Assembly (NCBI GenBank): GCA_945903445.1
Contig: CAMDNZ010000051.1
Span: forward strand, 1 to 21,019
Length of the DNA: 21,019 nucleotides
DNA from: Bordetella parapertussis
Lineage (GTDB): Bacteria > Pseudomonadota > Gammaproteobacteria > Burkholderiales > Burkholderiaceae_B
Reading direction: 5' to 3'
Shown here: positions 13,822 through 21,019 of the stretch, piece after piece
Numbering within the stretch: position 1 is the stretch's first letter
How the letters are laid out: every line of letters begins with the position of its first letter
Translations under genes and position numbers: made by a program
The notes under the pieces: generated by a model
Databases searched by the model: none
The model's input: only the letters and a program-made list of their open reading frames with translations
What the model was told of the DNA's origin: nothing

Positions 13822-14217
13822 ATGAGCATGAGCGATCCCATCGCCGATATGCTGACTCGCATTCGCAATGCGCAGCAAGTAGACAAAGTCTCGGTGACCA
13901 TGCCTTCTTCCAAGCTGAAAGTGGCTATCGCCGCCGTGCTGCAGGACGAGGGTTACATCGACAGCTTCCAGATCAAGGGCGAGCAAGCCAAGCCCGAGCT
14001 GGAAATCACCCTGAAGTACTACGCCGGCCGCCCGGTGATCGAGCGCATCGAACGCGTCTCGCGTCCCGGCCTGCGCAGCTACAAGGGTCGTCATAGCATT
14101 CCGTCCGTAATGAACGGTCTGGGTGTGGCGATCATTTCGACCTCGCGCGGCGTCATGACGGACCGTAAGGCCCGTTCGACCGGCGTCGGCGGCGAAGTGC
14201 TGTGCTACGTGGCGTAA
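13822..14217 (+). CDS. rpsH: 30S ribosomal protein S8
   Basis: S8 binds the central domain of 16S rRNA and is needed for early 30S assembly. The 131-residue protein has MSDPIADMLTRIRNAQ near the start and the C-terminal signature STSRGVMTDRKARSTGVGGE (in two parts, about 107-126). In E. coli it is the translational repressor of the spc operon. AGGAG overlaps the rpsN TAG stop and supplies the binding site. Confidence 0.98.
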   Translation: MSMSDPIADMLTRIRNAQQVDKVSVTMPSSKLKVAIAAVLQDEGYIDSFQIKGEQAKPELEITLKYYAGRPVIERIERVSRPGLRSYKGRHSIPSVMNGLGVAIISTSRGVMTDRKARSTGVGGEVLCYVA

Positions 14218-14229
14218 GGAGCAATTCAT

Positions 14230-14763
14230 ATGTCACGTATCGCTAAATACCCCGTCGATCTGCCCAAAGGTGTCGAAGCCACCATCGCCGCAGGTCTGAT
14301 TTCTGTCAAGGGCCCGCTGGGTGCCTTAGAACAAACCCTGACCGGCCACGTCGTTGTGCGCCAGGAAGGCTCGCAGCTGCAATTCACGGCAGCCGACGAG
14401 TCGCGCGAAGCCAAAGCCATGTCTGGCACGGTTCGCGCCCTGGTCAACAACATGGTGACTGGTGTCAGCAAGGGTTTCGAACGCAAGCTGACCCTGGTGG
14501 GCTTGGGTTACCGCGCCGCTATCCAGGGCGATGCGGTGAAACTTCAACTTGGTTTCTCCCACGACGTGCTGCACAAGCTTCCCGCTGGCGTGAAGGCTGA
14601 ATGCCCGACCCAGACCGAGATCATTCTCAAGGGCAGCAACAAGCAGGTCGTCGGTCAGGTGGCCGCGGAAATCCGCGCTTACCGCGAACCCGAACCCTAT
14701 AAGGGCAAGGGCGTGCGGTACGCAGATGAGCGCGTGATCATCAAAGAGACCAAGAAGAAATAA
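14230..14763 (+). CDS. rplF: 50S ribosomal protein L6
   Basis: L6 lies near the GTPase-associated region at the base of the L7/L12 stalk. The 177-residue protein has two related domains: MSRIAKYPVDLPKGVEATI opens the first, and the second ends in the signature YREPEPYKGKGVRYADE (about 151-167). Length matches the E. coli protein. GGAG at 14218-14221 precedes the start. Confidence 0.98.
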   Translation: MSRIAKYPVDLPKGVEATIAAGLISVKGPLGALEQTLTGHVVVRQEGSQLQFTAADESREAKAMSGTVRALVNNMVTGVSKGFERKLTLVGLGYRAAIQGDAVKLQLGFSHDVLHKLPAGVKAECPTQTEIILKGSNKQVVGQVAAEIRAYREPEPYKGKGVRYADERVIIKETKKK

Positions 14764-14781
14764 CCGCACTTAGGACGAATC

Positions 14782-15147
14782 ATGGACAAAAAACTCTCCC
14801 GTTTGCGTCGTGCGGTTCCGACCCGTCGGAAGATCACCGAAATTGGCGTTCATCGCCTGTCGGTGTTCCGGTCGAACCTGCACATCTACGCAAACATCAT
14901 CGCCCCGGAAGGCGATCGGGTCATCGTCAGCGCATCGACTGTCGAACCCGAAGTTCGTGCCCAGTTGGCCGACAAGACTGGCAAGGGTGGCAACGCCGCC
15001 GCTGCCACCTTGGTGGGTCAGCGCGTGGCCGAGAAAGCCAAAGCCGCCGGCATCGAGCTGGTCGCCTTTGATCGCTCCGGCTTTCGTTACCATGGCCGCG
15101 TCAAGGCGCTGGCCGATGCCGCGCGTGAAGCCGGCCTGAAGTTCTAA
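14782..15147 (+). CDS. rplR: 50S ribosomal protein L18
   Basis: L18 joins L5 and 5S rRNA in the central protuberance. The 121-residue product has a very basic N-terminus (KKLSRLRRAVPTRRK), RLSVFRSNLHIYANII in the middle, and ends with the signature FDRSGFRYHGRVKALADAAREAG in two parts. ACTTAGGACGA before the ATG gives a moderate ribosome binding site. Confidence 0.98.
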   Translation: MDKKLSRLRRAVPTRRKITEIGVHRLSVFRSNLHIYANIIAPEGDRVIVSASTVEPEVRAQLADKTGKGGNAAAATLVGQRVAEKAKAAGIELVAFDRSGFRYHGRVKALADAAREAGLKF

Positions 15148-15160
15148 GCGAGGTTGTCAA

Positions 15161-15679
15161 ATGGCTAAAGTACAAGGCAGAAACGCGCCCGAACAACCGG
15201 ACGACGGTCTTCGCGAAAAAATGATCGCGGTCAACCGCGTGAGCAAAGTGGTCAAGGGTGGTCGCACCATGAGCTTTGCCGCGCTGACCGTGGTGGGCGA
15301 TGGCGATGGCCGTATCGGCATGGGTAAGGGCAAAGCCCGCGAAGTGCCCGTGGCAGTCCAGAAGGCAATGGAACAAGGCCGTAACGGTCTGTTCAAGGTT
15401 GCCCTGAAGGACGGTACCTTGCATCACACGGTCGTCGGCAAGCACGGCGCCGCCAAGGTGCTGATCTCGCCGGCCAGCGAAGGTACCGGCGTGATCGCCG
15501 GGGGTCCGATGCGCGCCGTGTTCGAAGTCATGGGCGTGCGTAACGTGGTTGCCAAGAGCCTCGGCTCGAGCAACCCCTACAATATGGTGCGCGCCACGCT
15601 GAACGGCTTGCGTGCATCGATGACCCCTTCGGACGTTGCTGCCAAGCGCGGCAAGACGGTCGAAGAGATCCTGGGGTAA
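15161..15679 (+). CDS. rpsE: 30S ribosomal protein S5
   Basis: S5 is at the mRNA entry and the body-head interface; changes in it affect decoding accuracy and spectinomycin response. The 172-residue protein has the double-stranded-RNA-like N-terminal domain with EKMIAVNRVSKVVKGGRTM (about 20-38) and GRIGMGKGKAREVPVAVQKA, then a C-terminal domain with AGGPMRAVFEVMG. The KVVKGGR loop linked to spectinomycin sensitivity looks unaltered. Confidence 0.98.
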   Translation: MAKVQGRNAPEQPDDGLREKMIAVNRVSKVVKGGRTMSFAALTVVGDGDGRIGMGKGKAREVPVAVQKAMEQGRNGLFKVALKDGTLHHTVVGKHGAAKVLISPASEGTGVIAGGPMRAVFEVMGVRNVVAKSLGSSNPYNMVRATLNGLRASMTPSDVAAKRGKTVEEILG

Positions 15680-15682
15680 GTC

Positions 15683-15868
15683 ATGGCTCAGAAACAAATC
15701 AAGGTAACGCTTGTGCGTTCGGTCATCGGCACCAAGCAGTCCCACCGCGACACCGTTCGTGGTCTGGGCCTGGGCCGTATCAATAGCAGCCGCGTGCTGG
15801 TTGATACGCCTGAGTTGCGTGGCATGGTGAACAAGGTGTCCTACCTCGTCACCGTGGCCGAAGTCTAA
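15683..15868 (+). CDS. rpmD: 50S ribosomal protein L30
   Basis: L30 is a small non-universal large-subunit protein. The 61-residue product, MAQKQIKVTLVRSVIGTKQS at the start and MVNKVSYLVTVAEV at the end, fits the bacterial short form. It begins three bases after the rpsE stop, so translation is probably coupled. Confidence 0.97.
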   Translation: MAQKQIKVTLVRSVIGTKQSHRDTVRGLGLGRINSSRVLVDTPELRGMVNKVSYLVTVAEV

Positions 15869-15877
15869 GGAATAGCG

Positions 15878-16318
15878 ATGTCGGATATTTCTCTCAACTC
15901 CATCGCGCCCGCAGTCGGCGCGAAGCACGCCCGCCGCCGCGTCGGCCGTGGCATCGGTTCGGGTCTGGGTAAAACCGCCGGCCGTGGTCACAAAGGTCAG
16001 AAGTCGCGTTCGGGCGGTTTTCATAAAGTCGGTTTTGAAGGCGGCCAGATGCCCCTGCAACGCCGTCTGCCCAAGCGTGGTTTCACCCCGCTGGGTCAGC
16101 ATCTGTACGCTGAAGTCCGCTTGTCGGACCTCCAGGCCATGACGGCTGACGAGATCGACGTGCAAGTGCTGAAGTCGGCCGGTGTGGTCGGCCAGCAAGT
16201 GCGTTACGCCAAGGTCATCAAGTCCGGCGAGCTGAACCGCAAGGTGACGCTCAAGGGTCTGACCGCTACGGCCGGCGCTCGCGCCGCTGTGGAAGCAGCG
16301 GGCGGTTCGCTCGCTTAA
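15878..16318 (+). CDS. rplO: 50S ribosomal protein L15
   Basis: L15 is a late assembly protein with a long glycine- and basic-rich N-terminal arm that threads into the 23S core. The 146-residue product shows that arm (RRRVGRGIGSGLGKTAGRGH, then KGQKSRSGG) followed by GFEGGQMPLQRRLPKRGF and the C-terminal fold. GGAA at 15869-15872 precedes the ATG. It is followed after 17 bases by secY, the standard order. Confidence 0.98.
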   Translation: MSDISLNSIAPAVGAKHARRRVGRGIGSGLGKTAGRGHKGQKSRSGGFHKVGFEGGQMPLQRRLPKRGFTPLGQHLYAEVRLSDLQAMTADEIDVQVLKSAGVVGQQVRYAKVIKSGELNRKVTLKGLTATAGARAAVEAAGGSLA

Positions 16319-16335
16319 ATGCATAAGGTGACGTA

Positions 16336-17661
16336 GTGGCTAAAGCGCAGGCACTGGGCAAGACAGGTCCCCGATACGGCGATCTAAAGCGTCGTTTCGT
16401 TTTCCTGATCCTTGCCCTGATCGTCTACCGACTGGGTACGCACATCCCCGTCCCGGGCATCAATCCGGACGAACTGGCGAGCTTGTTCCGTCAGAACGAA
16501 GGCGGGATTCTTGGCCTCTTCAACATGTTCTCGGGCGGCGCACTTTCGCGTTTTTCGATTTTCGCTCTCGGGATCATGCCGTACATTTCGGCCTCCATCA
16601 TCATGCAGTTGATGTCGGTGGTGGTGCCTTCCCTTGAGGCGATCAAGAAGGAAGGCGAGGCGGGGCGTCGCAAGATCACGCAGTACACCCGTTACGGCAC
16701 GGTCGTGCTGGCACTGGTGCAGGCGGTGGGTATTTCGGTAGCGCTTGAGTCGCAACCTGGCCTGGTCATCGACCCGGGCATGTTGTTCCGCTTCACGACG
16801 GTCATCACGCTCCTGACGGGCACGATGTTCGTCATGTGGCTGGGTGAGCAAATTACCGAGCGCGGGTTGGGTAATGGTATTTCCATCCTGATCTTCGCCG
16901 GTATCGTTGCTGGTTTGCCGTCGGCTGTCGCCGGGCTGTTTGGCCTGGTGGGCACCGGCAACATGGGTGTGGTGTCACTGTTGTTCATCGTGGCACTGGC
17001 AGTGGCGGTCACCGCGTTCGTGGTGTTCGTCGAGCGCTGTCAACGCAAGATCACGGTCAACTATGCCAAACGGCAAGTGGGCAATCGGATCTACGGCGGC
17101 CAAAGCTCGCATCTGCCGCTCAAGTTGAACATGGCAGGCGTGATTCCGCCGATCTTCGCTTCCTCGATCATCCTGTTCCCGGCAACCATCACCAGCTGGT
17201 TCTCCAGCAACGAGAACATGCGTTGGTTGGGTGACCTGGCCGCAGCGCTCGCGCCGCGCCAACCGCTGTACATCACGCTGTACGCAACCGCGATCATCTT
17301 CTTCTGCTTTTTTTACACGGCTCTGGTTTTCAACAGCCGCGAAACGGCGGATAACTTGAAGAAGAGCGGTGGCTTTGTGCCCGGCATTCGTCCTGGCGAG
17401 CAGACTTCGCGTTATATCGACAAGATCCTGATGCGTTTGACGCTGGCCGGTGCGTTGTACATCACCTTGGTGTGCTTGCTGCCGGAGTTCATGGTGATGC
17501 GCTGGAACGTACCGTTCTATTTTGGCGGCACTTCCTTACTCATCATCGTGGTGGTAACGATGGACTTCATGGCGCAGGTTCAGGCCTACATGATGTCTCA
17601 TCAATATGACTCGCTGCTCAAGAAGGCGAACTTTAAAGGCTCGAACCTGCCGGTACGATAA
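16336..17661 (+). CDS. secY: Protein translocase channel subunit SecY (GTG start)
   Basis: SecY is the pore of the SecYEG inner-membrane translocon, used by preproteins with signal peptides, including the three barrel proteins in this window. The 441-residue protein has the ten-helix pattern, the THIPVPGIN plug-side region (35-43), and the cytosolic loop motifs ERCQRKITVNYAKRQ (233-247) and GFVPGIRPGEQT (346-357, with Arg352 at the SecA-critical position). The usual Gly in ERGQR is Cys235 here. The start is GTG at 16336 after AAGGTG. It lies at the standard end of the spc genes. Confidence 0.98.
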   Translation: MAKAQALGKTGPRYGDLKRRFVFLILALIVYRLGTHIPVPGINPDELASLFRQNEGGILGLFNMFSGGALSRFSIFALGIMPYISASIIMQLMSVVVPSLEAIKKEGEAGRRKITQYTRYGTVVLALVQAVGISVALESQPGLVIDPGMLFRFTTVITLLTGTMFVMWLGEQITERGLGNGISILIFAGIVAGLPSAVAGLFGLVGTGNMGVVSLLFIVALAVAVTAFVVFVERCQRKITVNYAKRQVGNRIYGGQSSHLPLKLNMAGVIPPIFASSIILFPATITSWFSSNENMRWLGDLAAALAPRQPLYITLYATAIIFFCFFYTALVFNSRETADNLKKSGGFVPGIRPGEQTSRYIDKILMRLTLAGALYITLVCLLPEFMVMRWNVPFYFGGTSLLIIVVVTMDFMAQVQAYMMSHQYDSLLKKANFKGSNLPVR

Positions 17662-17667
17662 AAAGAG

Positions 17668-17886
17668 ATGGCTAAGGACGACGTCATTCAAATGCAGGGC
17701 GAGGTTCTTGAGAACCTCCCCAACGCGACATTTCGCGTCAAGTTGGAAAATGGCCATGTGGTTCTGGGTCATATCTCCGGCAAGATGCGAATGCATTACA
17801 TCCGGATCCTGCCGGGCGATAAGGTCACCGTGGAACTCACACCATACGACCTGACCCGTGCAAGGATCGTATTCCGCTCCAAGTAG
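17668..17886 (+). CDS. infA: Translation initiation factor IF-1
   Basis: IF-1 is a one-domain OB-fold protein that covers the 30S A site during initiation. The 72-residue product has MQGEVLENLPNATFRVKLEN and GHISGKMRMHYIRILPGD, then ends LTRARIVFRSK, all typical. The secY-infA-rpmJ order is usual in betaproteobacteria; in E. coli infA is elsewhere. A second infA paralog is common in betaproteobacteria but is not in the window. Confidence 0.98.
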   Translation: MAKDDVIQMQGEVLENLPNATFRVKLENGHVVLGHISGKMRMHYIRILPGDKVTVELTPYDLTRARIVFRSK

Positions 17887-17917
17887 CGGCAGGGTTACGG
17901 AACACTAGGAGTTCATC

Positions 17918-18031
17918 ATGAAAGTAATGGCATCAGTCAAAAAGATTTGCCGCAACTGCAAAGTTATCAGGCGCGGCCGCGTGGTTCGGATCATTTGCAC
18001 CGACCCGCGTCACAAGCAGCGTCAAGGCTAA
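17918..18031 (+). CDS. rpmJ: 50S ribosomal protein L36 (zinc-binding form)
   Basis: This short gene encodes 37 residues, MKVMASVKKICRNCKVIRRG followed by RVVRIICTDPRHKQRQG. Cys11, Cys14, Cys27 and His32 form the zinc ribbon of the C-plus L36 type. L36 is a late-binding protein at the base of the L7/L12 stalk. AGGAG at 17907-17911 is its ribosome binding site. The zinc-independent paralog found in many proteobacteria is not here. Confidence 0.97.
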   Translation: MKVMASVKKICRNCKVIRRGRVVRIICTDPRHKQRQG

Positions 18032-18085
18032 TCCGGGTGACCGGTATTCGCCCCAACGCATCGTAATTATTCAAGGAACACAGTC

Positions 18086-18451
18086 ATGGCCCGTATTGCT
18101 GGCATTAACATTCCGCCGCAACAACACGCCGAGATCGGTTTGACCGCTATTTTTGGCATCGGTCGAACGCGCGCCCGCGAAATCTGCGAAGCCGCCGGTG
18201 TGCCTTTGACCAAAAAAGTCAAAGACCTCAACGACGCCGAACTCGAGCGAATTCGCGAACAAATCGGCACGTTCACCGTTGAAGGCGATCTTCGCCGCGA
18301 AGTTCAACTGTCGATCAAGCGTCTCATCGACCTGGGAACTTACCGCGGCTTGCGTCATAAGCGCGGTTTGCCTGTGCGCGGTCAGCGCACCCGCACCAAC
18401 GCTCGCACCCGCAAGGGTCCGCGTCGCGCTGCTGCCTCCCTGAAGAAATAA
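18086..18451 (+). CDS. rpsM: 30S ribosomal protein S13
   Basis: S13 lies in the 30S head, pairs with S19, and forms the B1 bridges to the large subunit. The 121-residue protein begins MARIAGINIPPQQHAEIGLT, has the GRTRAREIC helix-hairpin-helix-like region, and ends with the basic tail GLPVRGQRTRTNARTRKGP. It opens the alpha-operon group. The 54-base gap before it has only a tiny CCGG-GTGA-CCGG stem (18033-18044), not an obvious S4-binding pseudoknot as known from E. coli. AAGGAA precedes the ATG. Confidence 0.98.
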   Translation: MARIAGINIPPQQHAEIGLTAIFGIGRTRAREICEAAGVPLTKKVKDLNDAELERIREQIGTFTVEGDLRREVQLSIKRLIDLGTYRGLRHKRGLPVRGQRTRTNARTRKGPRRAAASLKK

Positions 18452-18468
18452 TCTAGGACTCAAGCACA

Positions 18469-18870
18469 ATGGCAAAAGCATCTGCGAGCGGCGCTTCGCG
18501 CGTACGCAAAAAGGTCAAGAAGAACGTCTCGGACGGCATCGCACACGTTCACGCGTCGTTCAACAACACCATCATCACCATCACCGATCGCCAAGGCAAC
18601 GCGTTGTCCTGGGCCACGTCGGGCGGCGCCGGCTTCAAAGGCTCGCGCAAGTCCACCCCCTTCGCCGCACAGGTCGCTGCCGAGACGGCCGGCCGTGTCG
18701 CGTTGGAATACGGCATCAAGACGCTGGAAGTGCGTATTAAGGGCCCCGGTCCTGGTCGCGAATCTTCGGTGCGCGCGCTCAATGCGCTGGGCATCAAGAT
18801 CTCCAGCATTGCTGACATCACGCCGGTACCGCACAACGGCTGCCGTCCGCCCAAGCGCCGTCGTATCTAA
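18469..18870 (+). CDS. rpsK: 30S ribosomal protein S11
   Basis: S11 sits on the 30S platform near the mRNA exit and interacts with the anti-Shine-Dalgarno region. The 133-residue protein has the conserved IAHVHASFNNTIITITDRQG segment (about 24-43), the VRIKGPGPGRESSVRAL region and the ITPVPHNGCRPPKRRR tail. The region before the ATG (TAGGACTCAAGCACA) gives a usable binding site. It lies between rpsM and rpsD as in other proteobacteria. Confidence 0.98.
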   Translation: MAKASASGASRVRKKVKKNVSDGIAHVHASFNNTIITITDRQGNALSWATSGGAGFKGSRKSTPFAAQVAAETAGRVALEYGIKTLEVRIKGPGPGRESSVRALNALGIKISSIADITPVPHNGCRPPKRRRI

Positions 18871-18882
18871 GGGGAATCCAAC

Positions 18883-19509
18883 ATGGCTCGTTATACTGGA
18901 CCCAAATGCAAACTCTCGCGTCGCGAGGGTACTGATCTGTTCCTGAAGAGCGCCCGTCGCTCGCTGGATTCCAAGTGCAAACTGGATTCCAAGCCTGGCC
19001 AACACGGCCGCACTTCGGGTGCCCGTACGTCGGACTACGGTCTGCAACTGCGCGAAAAGCAAAAGCTCAAGCGCATGTACGGTGTGCTGGAAAAGCAATT
19101 CCGCAAGTACTTCGCCGAAGCCGAGCGTCGTCGCGGCAATACGGGTGAGACCCTCATCCAGTTGCTCGAATCGCGCTTAGACAACGTGGTGTACCGTATG
19201 GGCTTCGGCTCGACCCGCGCTGAAGCGCGTCAGCTCGTCAGCCACCGTGCTATCGAACTGAACGGTCACACCGCCGACATCCCGTCGATGCTGCTCAAGG
19301 CTGGCGACATCATTGCCGTGCGCGAAAAGTCGAAGACTCAAGCGCGCATCAAAGAGTCGATCGACCTGGCAACTAGCATTGGTCTGCCCCAGTGGGTCGA
19401 AGTGGACACCGGCAAGTTGACCGGCACGTTCAAGTCGGCTCCGGATCGCGCCGATGTCGCGCGCGACGTGAACGAATCGATGGTTGTCGAACTGTACTCG
19501 CGCAACTAA
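18883..19509 (+). CDS. rpsD: 30S ribosomal protein S4
   Basis: S4 nucleates 30S assembly and, with S3 and S5, frames the mRNA entry. The 208-residue protein has the N-terminal MARYTGPKCKLSRREGTDLF, an S4 RNA-binding domain with RLDNVVYRMGF, STRAEARQLVSHRAIELNG (about 98-128), and a C-terminal tail ending VVELYSRN. In E. coli S4 represses its own operon by binding an mRNA pseudoknot before rpsM. Here the stronger pseudoknot-like pattern lies just after this gene, before rpoA. GGGGAA at 18871-18876 is the binding site. Confidence 0.98.
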   Translation: MARYTGPKCKLSRREGTDLFLKSARRSLDSKCKLDSKPGQHGRTSGARTSDYGLQLREKQKLKRMYGVLEKQFRKYFAEAERRRGNTGETLIQLLESRLDNVVYRMGFGSTRAEARQLVSHRAIELNGHTADIPSMLLKAGDIIAVREKSKTQARIKESIDLATSIGLPQWVEVDTGKLTGTFKSAPDRADVARDVNESMVVELYSRN

Positions 19510-19516
19510 TCGTTTT

Positions 19517-19567
19517 GGCAGGTCTCGCAATAACCCGCAATCCTGCCTTTTCGGTCGGTTGCGGGTT
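19517..19567 (+). promoter_or_regulatory. Possible H-type pseudoknot or competing hairpins between rpsD and rpoA
   Basis: GGCAGG (19517-19522) pairs with CCTGCC (19542-19547), which TTTT follows. AACCCGCAA (19532-19540) pairs perfectly with TTGCGGGTT (19559-19567). The arms interleave, so the RNA either folds as an H-type pseudoknot (loops of 9, 1 and 11 bases) or switches between two hairpins, the first terminator-like. It would control read-through into rpoA. The complementarity is direct; the role is inference. Confidence 0.5.
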
Positions 19568-19648
19568 TTGCGATTGAGTAGGTTTTTTTTCATTCCATCA
19601 GCCTTATCGGTGTAACGAGCCGAGGGTATTGAAAAGGAAATAAGAGAT

Positions 19649-20635
19649 ATGTCCACCCAAGGTTTCCTGAAACCGCGCAATATCGAAGTCGAACCTGTCG
19701 GCACGCATCACGCAAGAATCGTGATGGAGCCGTTCGAGCGCGGTTATGGCCACACGCTGGGCAACGCCCTGCGCCGCATTCTGCTGTCCTCGATGACCGG
19801 CTACGCACCCACCGAAGTGCAAATCACCGGTGTCGTGCACGAGTACTCGACCATCCCCGGCGTGCGTGAAGACGTGGTCGACATTCTGCTGAACCTGAAA
19901 GGCATCGTGTTCAAGTTGCACAACCGTGACGAAGTCACGCTGGTGCTGCGTAAGACCGGCGCTGGCCTGGTTCGCGCAAGCGACATCGAATTGCCGCACG
20001 ACGTCGAAATCGTCAACCCGGATCATGCGCTGTGCAGCCTGACCGACGACGGCAAGATCGAAGTGCAGATCAAGGTCGAGAAAGGCCGTGGCTATGTGCC
20101 CGGCAACGTGCGTGCCCTGACCGAAGACCGCGGCCACACCATCGGCCGTATCGTCTTGGACGCTTCGTTCAGCCCCGTGCGCCGCGTGAGCTACTCGGTC
20201 GAGAGCGCTCGAGTCGAGCAACGTACCGATTTGGATAAGCTGGTTCTGGACATCGAAACCAACGGCGTGATTTCGCCCGAGGAAGCGGTGCGTCAATCGG
20301 CTCGCATCCTGATGGATCAGATCTCGGTGTTCGCTGCGCTCGAAGGTGCTGGCGATGCATACGAAGCCCCGGTCCGCGGCGCGCCGCAGATCGATCCGGT
20401 GCTGCTGCGCCCGGTCGACGACCTGGAGTTGACGGTGCGTTCGGCCAACTGCTTGAAGGCCGAGAACATCTACTACATCGGCGACCTGATCCAGCGTACC
20501 GAAAACGAATTGCTTAAGACCCCGAACCTGGGCCGCAAGTCGCTCAATGAAATCAAGGAAGTGTTGGCCGCGCGCGGTTTGACGCTGGCCATGAAGTTGG
20601 AGAGCTGGCCGCCTTTGGGCCTTGAGCGTCCCTAA
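19649..20635 (+). CDS. rpoA: DNA-directed RNA polymerase alpha subunit
   Basis: Two alpha subunits form the scaffold on which beta and beta' assemble. The 328-residue protein has the N-terminal dimerisation domain (about 1-230), with ERGYGHTLGNALRRILLSSM (30-49), then a linker and the C-terminal domain (about 250-328) with LTVRSANCLKAENIYYIGDL (261-280). Arg264 matches E. coli Arg265, the key residue for UP-element DNA. The end EVLAARGLTLAMKLESWPP is usual. AAGGAAATAAGAG precedes the ATG. A gap of 139 bases with alternative RNA folds separates it from rpsD, and 143 bases from rplQ, unlike the tight spacing elsewhere. Confidence 0.98.
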   Translation: MSTQGFLKPRNIEVEPVGTHHARIVMEPFERGYGHTLGNALRRILLSSMTGYAPTEVQITGVVHEYSTIPGVREDVVDILLNLKGIVFKLHNRDEVTLVLRKTGAGLVRASDIELPHDVEIVNPDHALCSLTDDGKIEVQIKVEKGRGYVPGNVRALTEDRGHTIGRIVLDASFSPVRRVSYSVESARVEQRTDLDKLVLDIETNGVISPEEAVRQSARILMDQISVFAALEGAGDAYEAPVRGAPQIDPVLLRPVDDLELTVRSANCLKAENIYYIGDLIQRTENELLKTPNLGRKSLNEIKEVLAARGLTLAMKLESWPPLGLERP

Positions 20636-20737
20636 GCTTTGACGCCGGGCGGTTCAGGTGAAGTTATCTGGATCGCCTTGTGGCATGCCCGACCGGACCG
20701 CGGCCATTGGGGCCGATAGAAGAGCCGGATTAACCAA

Positions 20738-20755
20738 GACGATGGCGACATCGTC
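20738..20755 (+). promoter_or_regulatory. rplQ: Hairpin with GCGA tetraloop before rplQ
   Basis: GACGATG (20738-20744) pairs perfectly with CATCGTC (20749-20755) around GCGA, a GNRA-type loop. It ends about ten bases before the GAAGGAA ribosome binding site (20765-20771) of rplQ. A weaker CGGCC/GGCCG stem lies at about 20701-20715. No T run follows, so it is not a terminator; a stability or translational role is possible. Confidence 0.55.
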
Positions 20756-20778
20756 ATTAGATTCGAAGGAAACTTATC

Positions 20779-21019
20779 ATGCGTCACCGTAATGGCTTGC
20801 GTAAACTCAATCGCACCAGCAGCCACCGTCTTGCCATGTTCCGCAACATGGCCGTCTCGTTGATCCAACACGAAGCGATCAAGACCACGCTGCCCAAGGC
20901 AAAAGAACTGCGCCGCGTCATCGAACCCCTCATCACGCTGGGCAAAGAGCCCACGCTCGCCAACAAGCGCCTGGCTTTCGCTCGCCTGCGCGACCGCGAT
21001 GCCGTGGTCAAGTTGTTCG
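20779..21019 (+). CDS. rplQ: 50S ribosomal protein L17 (partial, cut by window end)
   Basis: The first 80 codons are present. The peptide starts MRHRNGLRKLNRTSSHRLAM and continues FRNMAVSLIQHEAIKTTLPK, KAKELRRVIEPLITLGK, the L17 signature. L17 sits near the tunnel exit by L32 and L22. It is the usual last gene of the alpha operon after rpoA. GAAGGAA at 20765-20771 is the ribosome binding site. The C-terminus and any terminator lie outside the window. Confidence 0.97.
   Translation, partial: MRHRNGLRKLNRTSSHRLAMFRNMAVSLIQHEAIKTTLPKAKELRRVIEPLITLGKEPTLANKRLAFARLRDRDAVVKLF

Noticed and set aside
15101..16324. Minus-strand open frame of 407 codons across rpsE, rpmD and rplO
   Set aside because: Same reason: a long shadow frame opposite three conserved genes, with no domain signature.
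19583..19590. Run of eight T bases before rpoA as a terminator
   Set aside because: No GC-rich hairpin lies directly upstream of the run; the nearest stem ends 15 bases earlier.

Overview
The window is the chromosomal ribosomal-protein super-locus (S10, spc and alpha operons) of a GC-rich betaproteobacterium. The secY-infA-rpmJ-rpsM-rpsK-rpsD-rpoA-rplQ order, the L3 N-terminus (MSNPTPTPAAYRLGLVGRKV), the sizes of L24, S8 and RpoA, and the neighbouring autotransporter-type proteins fit the Alcaligenaceae (Bordetella/Achromobacter-like). This placement is from recall and gene order, not from a database search.

Layout. 1-625: the 3' end of tuf (EF-Tu), a long intergenic hairpin, rpsJ (S10), then a clear intrinsic terminator, so S10 is transcriptionally separated from the rest of its operon. 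626-5271: an island of three tandem, same-strand paralogs, each with a signal peptide and a C-terminal autotransporter-type beta-barrel. The first and third have almost no passenger; the middle one has a ~200-residue, proline-free predicted coiled coil. Each has a similar promoter-like block about 75-80 bases before its start. Strong terminators follow the first and third. 5267-10338: the rest of the S10 operon (rplC-rplD-rplW-rplB-rpsS-rplV-rpsC-rplP-rpmC-rpsQ), with its own promoter-like site and a ~174-nt structured leader, closed by two hairpins, the second a bidirectional terminator. 10356-11783: an aldehyde dehydrogenase of the succinate-semialdehyde dehydrogenase type on the opposite strand, splitting S10 from spc. 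11784-12225: a 442-base divergent intergenic region with a palindrome cluster, a promoter candidate and leader hairpins. 12226-21019: the spc and alpha operons (rplN through secY, infA, rpmJ, rpsM, rpsK, rpsD, rpoA, rplQ, the last cut by the window edge), tightly packed except for ~140-base gaps on each side of rpoA.

The housekeeping genes supply both ribosomal subunits, the SecY translocon channel, IF-1 and the RNA polymerase alpha subunit. The accessory content sits exactly at operon breakpoints: three envelope proteins between rpsJ and rplC, and one metabolic enzyme between rpsQ and rplN. The best leads for something not yet described are the triple barrel array with a shared upstream element, the coiled-coil passenger, the structured leader placed before rplC instead of rpsJ, and a possible H-type pseudoknot between rpsD and rpoA. 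No tRNA, rRNA, CRISPR array, insertion sequence or transposase was seen.
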